This document shows, piece by piece, positions 7,389 to 13,590 of a stretch of 27,798 nt of DNA. Each line of letters starts with the position of its first letter. The stretch's first letter is position 1. Source of the stretch: an uncultured Oscillospiraceae bacterium (GTDB lineage: Bacteria > Bacillota_A > Clostridia > Oscillospirales > Oscillospiraceae); the NCBI GenBank assembly GCA_900757695.1, contig CAAEOU010000225.1, positions 1-27,798 of the forward strand, in the 5' to 3' direction. The translations under genes were made by a program, and so were the position numbers. The notes below the pieces were generated by a model that saw only the letters and a list, made by a program, of their open reading frames with translations, was not told the origin of the DNA and searched no databases.

Positions 7389-9497
7389 ATGACCAATCCC
7401 TATTCCCATCTGCTGTCCCCCTTCAAAATTGGGAACGTCACCTTAAAAAACCGTATGATGGGCTCAAAATGTGCACTTCAGAGCTTTACGCTGGAGCAGG
7501 CACGAGAGTTTTATGCCGACATGGCCCGGAATGGCGCCGCCACCGTTACCGTTGCCATGGGCGATCATCCGGAGCGCAATCTGAATCTCCCGGATCAAAA
7601 TGGCAGGATGCCCCATATGGACGGCACCGGTAACGACATGCGGGATCCCGCCGTGGTAGAGGGCTACCGAAAAATCGCAGAAGCAGTCCATGCCTATGGC
7701 ACGCTGGCTTCCGCCTCCCTTATGGACATTGAGCCAACAGATGTAAATATCTCCGATACCCCCAACTGGGATGAGATCCCCAAAAACGGCGACTACAACT
7801 CCGCTGTGTTCCGCAATAAGCCCGGCATCTCGCAGGAACGGCTCCAGCTTCTGATCGATGAGTTTGCCTTCCGTGCCAAGGAGGCCAAGGACATGGGCTT
7901 TGACATGTGCACCTTCTACATGTCCTACCGATCCTCCATTCTGGCCTGTTCCATGTCACCGCTGCTGAACCAGCGCACGGACAAATACGGCGGGAAAACC
8001 ATGGCAGATCGTGCCACGCTGGCCAAGGAGGTATTTTCCAAGGTCAAGGAGGTCTGCGGGCCGGACTTTCTGATTGAAGCCCAGATCTCCGCAGAGGAAG
8101 AGGCGCCCGGCTATACCTTTGAGGATTTTCTGGATTTCTGTCAGGCGCTGGAAGGCTATGTGGACATCATTCAGATCCGAGGACTGGATGGCTCCGCCAC
8201 CCATGTCAACGGCCTCAACTACCGGAAGGGACACCCCCACTCCATCGACTACGCCGCCGCCTTCAAGGCCCGGGGCATCAAAATCGCCTGCGCTCCTGTG
8301 GGCGGATATGGAGATCCTGAGATGATGGAGCGGTTCCTTGCAGAGGGCAAAACCGATCTCTTTGCCATGGCCCGTCAGTTTCTGGCAGACGACCATTATT
8401 ACGAAAAGGTCACCGCCGGTCTCCCCGCCGCTGAGATCGTCCCCTGCATTCTCTGTAACGGATGTCATGGACACCACACCTGCTCCGTCAATCCCCGGCT
8501 GGGCCGGAAACGGAATCTCTTTGCCGAAACCACCACCCCCAAGAAGGTCGCAGTCATCGGCGGCGGCCCCGGCGGAATGATGGCGGCGCTCACCGCTGCC
8601 AGAAGAGGCCATCAGGTCACCCTTTATGAGAAGGCCCCCATGCTGGGTGGTCAGCTGGTGGCTGCCAGCATGCCGGACTATAAATGGCCGATTGGGGAAT
8701 ATCTCGCATATCTGCTCCGTGAGCTGTATAAGCTGCCGGTTCAGCTACAGCTCGGCATAACAGCCACGCCGGAACTGCTGAAGGAACAGGGCTATGATGC
8801 CATTCTCTGTGCGCCCGGCTCCGAACCGGTCTACCCGCCTGTTCCCGGCGCCGAAAACGCCCGGCTGGCGGAATCCGTATTCGGTCATGAGGCGGAATTG
8901 GGGCACCGGGTCGTTGTAATCGGCGGTGCGGACACCGGACGGGATGTCAGTCTGTACCTTGCCCGGGCCGGTCATCAGGTGACCATGGTAACACGTGGGC
9001 AGATCCAGCTGGCCGATGATATGCACACCGAGCGGCTCCAAAAGGAGTCCTTCCAGAAGGAGCCCAACTTCTCCTATGTAGATTTTGCCGCAACGGAAAA
9101 GATTGAGCCCCACTGCGTCACCTTGCGGGTACAGACCAACGGCGTCCACGGCTTTATCCCCCTGATGGGGCCGCAGGACGACGAGGATGCCTACTATCAG
9201 GATCAGCATGCAGGCGGCCCGGGTGGTCCGGGCGGTCCCGGCGGTCCGGGTGGTCCCGGTGGTCCCGGTGGTCCCGGCCCCTTTGGCGCTCCCATCCCGG
9301 CACCGGATCCTATTTACGAAAACCGCACGCTGGCGTGCGACAGCGTAGTGGTTTCCGGCGGAAGGGCCCCCAGAACCGGGCTGGTAGAGTCTTTCCGTGG
9401 TGCTGCGCCCATCGTGACCGTCATCGGCGATGCCGTAACGGTTTCCAACATCAAACGTGCTACTTACTCCGGCTATAAGGCCGCCATGGAGCTGTAA
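7389..9497 (+). CDS. NADH:flavin oxidoreductase / 2-enoate reductase-like flavoprotein (FMN, 4Fe-4S, FAD)
   Basis: A 702-residue multidomain ene-reductase-like enzyme of the DCR/FadH/BaiCD/BaiH group. The N-terminal old-yellow-enzyme barrel (about 1-345) starts HLLSPFKIGNVTLKNRMM. A cysteine cluster follows (C353, C356, C359, C365), then an FAD Rossmann motif (VAVIGGGPGGMMAALTAA, about 386-405) and a second dinucleotide motif (VVVIGGADTGRDVSLYLA, about 508-525). Such enzymes pass electrons from NAD(P)H through FAD and a 4Fe-4S cluster to FMN to reduce activated C=C bonds. The substrate (enoate, bile acid, aromatic and so on) cannot be read from the sequence. The start is ATG 7389, with AGGAGG at 7376-7381; a longer reading from 7344 overlaps the -10 element and is rejected. 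A (Gly-Gly-Pro)7 run interrupts the C-terminal domain near residues 609-629. Confidence 0.9.
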   Translation: MTNPYSHLLSPFKIGNVTLKNRMMGSKCALQSFTLEQAREFYADMARNGAATVTVAMGDHPERNLNLPDQNGRMPHMDGTGNDMRDPAVVEGYRKIAEAVHAYGTLASASLMDIEPTDVNISDTPNWDEIPKNGDYNSAVFRNKPGISQERLQLLIDEFAFRAKEAKDMGFDMCTFYMSYRSSILACSMSPLLNQRTDKYGGKTMADRATLAKEVFSKVKEVCGPDFLIEAQISAEEEAPGYTFEDFLDFCQALEGYVDIIQIRGLDGSATHVNGLNYRKGHPHSIDYAAAFKARGIKIACAPVGGYGDPEMMERFLAEGKTDLFAMARQFLADDHYYEKVTAGLPAAEIVPCILCNGCHGHHTCSVNPRLGRKRNLFAETTTPKKVAVIGGGPGGMMAALTAARRGHQVTLYEKAPMLGGQLVAASMPDYKWPIGEYLAYLLRELYKLPVQLQLGITATPELLKEQGYDAILCAPGSEPVYPPVPGAENARLAESVFGHEAELGHRVVVIGGADTGRDVSLYLARAGHQVTMVTRGQIQLADDMHTERLQKESFQKEPNFSYVDFAATEKIEPHCVTLRVQTNGVHGFIPLMGPQDDEDAYYQDQHAGGPGGPGGPGGPGGPGGPGGPGPFGAPIPAPDPIYENRTLACDSVVVSGGRAPRTGLVESFRGAAPIVTVIGDAVTVSNIKRATYSGYKAAMEL
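9213..9275 (+). repeat. Seven tandem 9-bp units encoding Gly-Gly-Pro
   Basis: Seven consecutive in-frame copies of GGN GGN CCN lie inside the flavoprotein gene. Third positions vary (mainly C or T in Gly, C or G in Pro), but the last three units are identical. This suggests recent slippage expansion on an older repeat. Confidence 0.9.
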
Positions 9498-9501
9498 AAG
9501 C

Positions 9502-9537
9502 AATCGGGTGCTGAGCGATTTCGCTTAGCACCCGATT
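9502..9537. terminator. Intrinsic terminator between the convergent flavoprotein and fluC genes
   Basis: A stem of about 16 bp with one G-T pair joins AATCGGGTGCTGAGCG (9502-9517) and CGCTTAGCACCCGATT (9522-9537). T-rich sequence follows on both strands, less strongly on the plus strand, so it can serve both operons. Confidence 0.75.
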
Positions 9538-9539
9538 TG

Positions 9540-9902
9540 TTATGATTTTCCGATCTGACCGCCGAACCACAGCCCCGCTGCTGTTCCGAGCAGGCAGCAG
9601 GTCAGGCTCAGGGCCACATACAGCACGCCCAGTCCATAGCGTCCATTTTGCAGCAGCATTACTGTCTCCAGCGAAAAGGTAGAAAACGTGGTAAAGCCGC
9701 CGCAGATCCCGGTTTTCAGAAGCAGGACACTTCTCGTTGAAAGCCGCCCTGCCTGTGCGGCAATCAAGCCTATGAGAAATGCGCCCAGAAAATTGGTCAG
9801 CAGCGTAGCCATGGGAAACTCTCTGGAAATCGGCAGCAGGCTCAGTCCGTACCGAAGTGCCGCTCCGATTCCGCCGCCCAACGCAACAGCCAGAATATTC
9901 AT
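9540..9902 (-). CDS. crcB: Fluoride channel FluC/CrcB
   Basis: A 120-residue, four-segment membrane protein of the CrcB/Fluc family. Such proteins form dual-topology dimers that let toxic fluoride leave the cytoplasm. Visible hallmarks are GGGIGAALRYGLS near the N-terminus, TLLTNFLGAFLIG (Asn37) and the GFTTFSTFSLE track (69-79), whose Phe and Ser/Thr line the ion path. The start is ATG 9902, with GGAGGAG 6 bases upstream; longer readings add a Gly/Ala-rich stretch unlike the family. The ATG overlaps the cinA stop as ATGA, so translation is coupled. Only one crcB copy is present here, so a homodimer is expected. I see no fluoride riboswitch, and expression appears tied to thiI and cinA. Confidence 0.93.
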   Translation of the reverse strand: MNILAVALGGGIGAALRYGLSLLPISREFPMATLLTNFLGAFLIGLIAAQAGRLSTRSVLLLKTGICGGFTTFSTFSLETVMLLQNGRYGLGVLYVALSLTCCLLGTAAGLWFGGQIGKS

Positions 9903-10378
9903 GGATTCTCCTCCAGCCATCGGAGTGCCATTTCCAGCGCCTGCTCCACCGCCTGCTGCTGCACCTGCTCCCGGTTTCCGGGAAACACATAGTGCTTGCA
10001 GCAGCACCGGCCACCGGCATACAGCCCCAGAAACACCGTTCCCACCGGCTGAATTCCATCGCCCTCCGGCCCTGCAAGTCCGGTGGCCGACAGAGCCAAG
10101 TCCGTCTCCATCCGTGCCGCTGCACCCGAAGCCATGGACTCTGCCACAGGTGCAGATACTGCGGTATACTTGTCCAGCAGCTCCTGCGGCACCGAAAGCA
10201 CCTGATGCTTCACCCGGTCACAATAGCTGACAATGGCCCCGGGAAACACCTTGGAGCTGCCGGGCACTGCCGTAATGGCAGCGGCAATTCTGCCGCCGGT
10301 GCAGGATTCCGCAGTGGTAACAGTCAGCCCTCTGGCTGTCAACTCCTCCACCAGCCGCCTTGCCTTATCGCTCAACAC
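9899..10378 (-). CDS. CinA family / nicotinamide-nucleotide amidohydrolase (PncC-like)
   Basis: A 159-residue stand-alone CinA C-terminal domain, the size of PncC/YgaD proteins. It carries the family motifs TTAESCTGGRIAAAIT (21-36), AVSAPVAESMASGA and ALSATGLAGPEGDG, with Ser25 in the conserved catalytic AESCTGG. PncC deamidates nicotinamide mononucleotide to nicotinate mononucleotide in NAD salvage. The activity is inferred from family. The start read here is GTG 10378, with TTG at 10375 as an alternative. Both lie inside the end of thiI (14-base overlap), and no strong ribosome site is visible, so translation probably depends on coupling to thiI. It overlaps crcB by 4 bases. The larger two-domain, competence-linked CinA is not present. 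Confidence 0.88.
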   Translation of the reverse strand: MLSDKARRLVEELTARGLTVTTAESCTGGRIAAAITAVPGSSKVFPGAIVSYCDRVKHQVLSVPQELLDKYTAVSAPVAESMASGAAARMETDLALSATGLAGPEGDGIQPVGTVFLGLYAGGRCCCKHYVFPGNREQVQQQAVEQALEMALRWLEENP

Positions 10379-11543
10379 GGATATACACCGGCTCGGTGCC
10401 TTCTACGGCTTCCTTCACCAGCGCCTCCACGTCCATCTTTGCCTCGGCCTTTTCGATTTCAGCCAACTGGGGGCGGGTCTTAGGATGCTTGGGGGTAAAG
10501 ACCGTGCAGCAGTCCTCATAGGGGAGGATTGAGGTCTCCATGGTGTCGATTTTCCGGGCGATGGCAATGATCTCTTCCTTGTCCATGCCAATGACGGGCC
10601 GGAATACCGGCAGACGGCACACCGCATTGGTCACCATCATGGCCTGCATGGTCTGAGAGGCCACCTGACCGAGGCTCTCGCCGGTAACAAGGCTCATGCA
10701 GCCCAGCTTCTCCGCCAGCGCCTCGGAAATCCGCATCATCATCCGGCGCATGATCAGGGTAAAGTATTCCTCCGGGCAGTTATCCCGAATCTCCTCCTGA
10801 ATCTTTGTGAAGGGCACCACATGAACGGTAATGCGGCCGCAGTACCGGGTCATGATCCGAGCCAGATCCAGCACCTTTTCTTTCGCCCGCTCCGAGGTGT
10901 AGGGATAGCTGAAGAAGTGCACGCACTCCAGCTCCACGCCCCGCTTTGCCATCATATAGCCCGCCACAGGGCTGTCGATGCCGCCGGAGAGGAGCAGGGC
11001 GGACTTTCCGCCCACGCCCACAGGCAGTCCGCCTGCACCGGGCTCTGCCGGGCCATGGACAAAGGCCCGCTCCTCCCGAACTTCCACATAGACGGTATAG
11101 GCCGGATTGTGGACATCCACCTCCACCTGCGGATATTCCTCTGCCAGCCGTCCGCCGATCTCCTGTGAAATCTGAATGGAGTTCAGCGGGAACCGCTTGT
11201 CCGCCCGCTTGGATTCCACCTTAAAGGACTTGGCGCAGGCGATCTCATCCCCCAGATAGTCCCGGCAGGCATTGAAAATCGCATCCAGATCCTTGTCACA
11301 GCCCCGGCTCCGGCAGCGGGAGATAATGCCGAATACTCTGCCGCAGGCCTCCCACGCCCCGTCCAGATCGCAGTCATCGTTTTCCGGCTCCACATAGGCG
11401 GTGGACTGGAGCAGACGGATCTTGAACCGGCCATAGGGCTTCAGCCGACGGCTCAGATTGCTGTGGAGCTTGCCCTCAAAACTGGCCCGGTTCAGGCCCT
11501 TCAGGACAATTTCTCCCATTTTCAAAAGGAACATTTCATTCAT
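10365..11543 (-). CDS. thiI: tRNA 4-thiouridine synthetase ThiI (no rhodanese domain)
   Basis: A 392-residue protein with an N-terminal ferredoxin-like and THUMP region (about 1-165) and a PP-loop ATPase domain carrying SGGIDSPVAGYMM (about 186-198) and the late GESLGQVASQTMQAM. It adenylates uridine 8 of tRNA for sulfur transfer, giving 4-thiouridine, a near-UV sensor base. Like most Firmicute copies it lacks the C-terminal rhodanese domain, so a dedicated cysteine desulfurase (often an adjacent IscS/NifS-like gene) must supply sulfur; none is in this window. The start is ATG 11543, with GAGGAAA 5 bases upstream. It has its own promoter inside the end of the MATE gene and leads the thiI-cinA-crcB operon. 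Confidence 0.95.
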   Translation of the reverse strand: MNEMFLLKMGEIVLKGLNRASFEGKLHSNLSRRLKPYGRFKIRLLQSTAYVEPENDDCDLDGAWEACGRVFGIISRCRSRGCDKDLDAIFNACRDYLGDEIACAKSFKVESKRADKRFPLNSIQISQEIGGRLAEEYPQVEVDVHNPAYTVYVEVREERAFVHGPAEPGAGGLPVGVGGKSALLLSGGIDSPVAGYMMAKRGVELECVHFFSYPYTSERAKEKVLDLARIMTRYCGRITVHVVPFTKIQEEIRDNCPEEYFTLIMRRMMMRISEALAEKLGCMSLVTGESLGQVASQTMQAMMVTNAVCRLPVFRPVIGMDKEEIIAIARKIDTMETSILPYEDCCTVFTPKHPKTRPQLAEIEKAEAKMDVEALVKEAVEGTEPVYIRVER

Positions 11544-11579
11544 GTGTCTTTCCTCGTTTTTCTAAAGTATATCAGAGAA

Positions 11580-11608
11580 ATTATACACGATTTCAGGTTC
11601 TTTTGCAA
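11580..11608 (-). promoter_or_regulatory. Sigma-A-type promoter for thiI-cinA-crcB
   Basis: On the minus strand TTGCAA (-35, 11603-11608) and a perfect TATAAT (-10, 11580-11585) are 17 bases apart. The -35 overlaps the last codons of the MATE gene. The leader would be about 30 bases. I see no terminator between MATE and thiI, so read-through is also possible. Confidence 0.75.
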
Positions 11609-13032
11609 TCACCGGATTGGGCTGCCGCATTTTTCGGCTCCGTCACAGAAAGCTGTCGGTAGGTGCGGATAATGATAAACAGTGCAAAGAAGAATGTCAA
11701 GATATCCGACAGCGGGAAGGAGTAGAGCAGGCCGTCCAGACCAAAGAATATTGGAAGGATAATGGGCAGGGATACACCGAAAATCACCTCACGGGTCAGG
11801 GAAATCAGTGTGGACTCCAAGGCCTTCCCCATGGCCTGCAAATAAATAAAGGTTCCCTTGTTCACCATAGACAGGACGATCAGGCACAGATAGATGCGGA
11901 AGCTTCGAATCGCAAAATCCGTATAATAGCTGCTCTCATTGGCCGCTCCAAAGATTCCGATGAGCTGCCGAGGGAATACCTCTACAATGACCAGTGCAAT
12001 GAGTCCAATGACCATCTCCCATGTCAGAAGATAGGTAAAAAGCTTTTTGGCACGGTCTTTCCGCCCTGCGCCGATGTTATACCCTACCACGGGAATGCAG
12101 CCCGCTGCCATGCCGATGGAAATGGAGATCGCAATCTGGTAGAACTTCATCACGATGCCCATGACCGCCAACGGGATCTGAGAATACTCCGCCTGGCCGA
12201 AAATCGGATCTCTTGCCCCGTATTTGGTACACATGTTCTGGAATGCCGCCATGGAGAGTACCAGTGCGATCTGTGCAAGAAAGCTGGTAATCCCCAGCGT
12301 CAGGAACTGCTTCATCAGGCCGCCCCACATGCCAAAGCTGCCACGGCTCAATTTCACGGCCTTCATGTGGAACAGATACCAGATGCTGAGCGCCGCCGTC
12401 AGGATCTGGCCCAATACCGTTGCCACAGCCGCTCCCATCATCCCCATGTGCAGGGGATAAATAAAGATCGGATCCAGAATCACATTGGCCAGTGCGCCGG
12501 CCAGCGTTGCCGCCATGGCAAACCGTGGGCTTCCATCGGAGCGGATGATCGGATTCATGGCCTGCCCAAACATATAAAAGGGCACGCCCAGCGCAATCCA
12601 GAAAAAATACTCTTTTGCACAGGCATGGGTCTCCGGATTTACGTTTCCGCCGAACAGGCTGAGGATTGGCTCCATAAAGATCAGGTACACCGCCGTCAGG
12701 ATCACGCTCAGAAGCACACACAGGACAATGGCATTTCCAATGCTCCGATGTGCGTCCTCTTTCCGGCCCGCTCCAAGACTGATGCTCACAAAGGCACAGC
12801 AGCCATCACCGATCAGCACCGCAATGGCCAGCGCTACCACGGTCAGCGGAAATACAACGGTATTGGCCGCATTGCCATAGGAGCCCAGATAGGTCGCATT
12901 GGCAATAAAGATCTGGTCTACCACATTGTAGAGCGCCGCCACCACCAGCGAGATCACACAGGGCACCGCATACCGCCGCATGAGCCGCCCCACAGGCTCC
13001 GTTTCCAAAAATGTGTTGGACTTTTCTCCCAT
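11593..13032 (-). CDS. MATE family efflux transporter (MepA-like)
   Basis: A 479-residue membrane protein with about 12 hydrophobic segments in two halves, the usual MATE (MepA/NorM) size. It starts with the typical TEPVGRLMRRYAVPCVISLVVAALYNVVDQIFI. Relatives export cationic drugs or metabolites from the cytoplasm using Na+ or H+ gradients. GGAGG at 13043-13047 is 10 bases from ATG 13032 but only 1 base from ATG 13041, so 13032 (MGEKSNTF) is preferred. A longer TTG-started reading to 13140 runs through the leader hairpins and is rejected. The gene has its own strong promoter and a two-hairpin leader ending in a terminator. Expression is therefore probably controlled by RNA, possibly by guanidine, the ligand known for mepA leaders. 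Confidence 0.93.
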   Translation of the reverse strand: MGEKSNTFLETEPVGRLMRRYAVPCVISLVVAALYNVVDQIFIANATYLGSYGNAANTVVFPLTVVALAIAVLIGDGCCAFVSISLGAGRKEDAHRSIGNAIVLCVLLSVILTAVYLIFMEPILSLFGGNVNPETHACAKEYFFWIALGVPFYMFGQAMNPIIRSDGSPRFAMAATLAGALANVILDPIFIYPLHMGMMGAAVATVLGQILTAALSIWYLFHMKAVKLSRGSFGMWGGLMKQFLTLGITSFLAQIALVLSMAAFQNMCTKYGARDPIFGQAEYSQIPLAVMGIVMKFYQIAISISIGMAAGCIPVVGYNIGAGRKDRAKKLFTYLLTWEMVIGLIALVIVEVFPRQLIGIFGAANESSYYTDFAIRSFRIYLCLIVLSMVNKGTFIYLQAMGKALESTLISLTREVIFGVSLPIILPIFFGLDGLLYSFPLSDILTFFFALFIIIRTYRQLSVTEPKNAAAQSGDCKRT

Positions 13033-13056
13033 AATATTCATACCTCCAAAATGCAG

Positions 13057-13169
13057 AAAAAGCGCGCAGTCTTTTGCTGGATTTACGTCCGCATAGACTA
13101 CACGCTTTTTTGCCCTATAAAAATAAACGAGGGGCCGCAACTGGATTTACGCAGTTACCGCCACTCGTC
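13057..13169 (-). ncRNA. Structured leader of the MATE gene: two hairpins with a shared loop and a terminator (guanidine-IV/mepA riboswitch candidate)
   Basis: The predicted transcript starts near 13169 and immediately forms hairpin 1 (13127-13168). Its stem has two parts, about 15 of 17 positions paired, around a CGUAAAUC loop. After a U-rich linker comes hairpin 2 (13062-13105), with an 11-bp lower stem (two G-U pairs), an upper GGA/UCC stem and a CGUAAA loop, followed by UUUUU (13057-13061), which makes an intrinsic terminator. Both hairpins carry CGUAAAUCCAG. A MATE gene with a 5' hairpin followed by a terminator hairpin is the plan reported for guanidine-IV (mepA) riboswitches. I cannot verify the consensus from memory, so the class is a hypothesis and the structure is what I see. 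Confidence 0.7.
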
Positions 13170-13175
13170 TTTTTT

Positions 13176-13204
13176 ATTTTACTCAATCTTATTTTATTTG
13201 TCAA
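13176..13204 (-). promoter_or_regulatory. Strong sigma-A-type promoter for the MATE leader
   Basis: On the minus strand a perfect -35 TTGACA (13199-13204) is 17 bases from TAAAAT (13176-13181). The -35 overlaps the last codons of the upstream small membrane protein gene. The predicted start at about 13169-13170 places hairpin 1 at the very 5' end of the RNA. Confidence 0.85.
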
Positions 13205-13589
13205 AGGGAATTTTTCTGTTGTAGATTCCCGTATCCGTCAGTTTTTCTCGATTGATGGGAATTGAAAAGCGATAGCGGCTCCCTTCCTGATAGAGATTTG
13301 GACGAAAGAAGCAGCTGGGCCGCTGCCGCAGCAGCGTATCTTCCCCCCCATTTTTCTGAATATCGGAAAGGACGGTATCCTGATCCAGCATGTCCCGTTC
13401 GGTATAGGCCGTCAACGCTTTCACATTGGGCTCGCTTCGATAGAACAGGTAATTCATCAGATAGCTTGCCCCCTGACGATGGATCAGCAGAAATCCCACG
13501 GCTGCCAGCAGCAGTGCCGTCAGGATCCACAAATGTAAAATATTCTTCCGATAGAGGGAATACACAAAGCCCGAGCGCTTTACCTTCAT
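13194..13589 (-). CDS. Small single-pass membrane protein of unknown function
   Basis: A 131-residue protein I do not recognise. It has a short basic N-terminus (MKVKRSGFVYSLYRKN), one membrane segment (about 17-36, rich in Leu and Ala), and a polar C-terminal domain of about 95 residues predicted to face outside. The start is ATG 13589, with GAGGA 7 bases upstream; that site lies in the last codons of comM, whose stop is just one base from this ATG, so the two are translationally linked. An in-frame reading extending to 13709 would overlap comM by 119 bases and has comM-antiframe composition, so it is rejected. The tail is rich in Arg, Tyr and Asn and has no enzyme motif. A link to ComM function is possible but unsupported. 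Confidence 0.7.
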   Translation of the reverse strand: MKVKRSGFVYSLYRKNILHLWILTALLLAAVGFLLIHRQGASYLMNYLFYRSEPNVKALTAYTERDMLDQDTVLSDIQKNGGEDTLLRQRPSCFFRPNLYQEGSRYRFSIPINREKLTDTGIYNRKIPFDK

Positions 13590-13590
13590 T

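Noticed and set aside
13033..13140. N-terminal extension of the MATE protein from TTG 13140
   Set aside because: The extension would be translated through both leader hairpins, has no ribosome site, and the family N-terminus begins after ATG 13032, where a GGAGG is well spaced.
13062..13168. Two MATE leader hairpins as mini-ykkC (guanidine-II) riboswitch
   Set aside because: Guanidine-II hairpins have small ACGR tetraloops; these have larger CGUAAA-containing loops, so the guanidine-IV layout fits better.
11617..13224. A 535-codon plus-strand frame opposite the MATE gene
   Set aside because: Composition is rich in Gln, His and Arg, as expected for an antisense shadow. It crosses the MATE leader hairpins and promoter.
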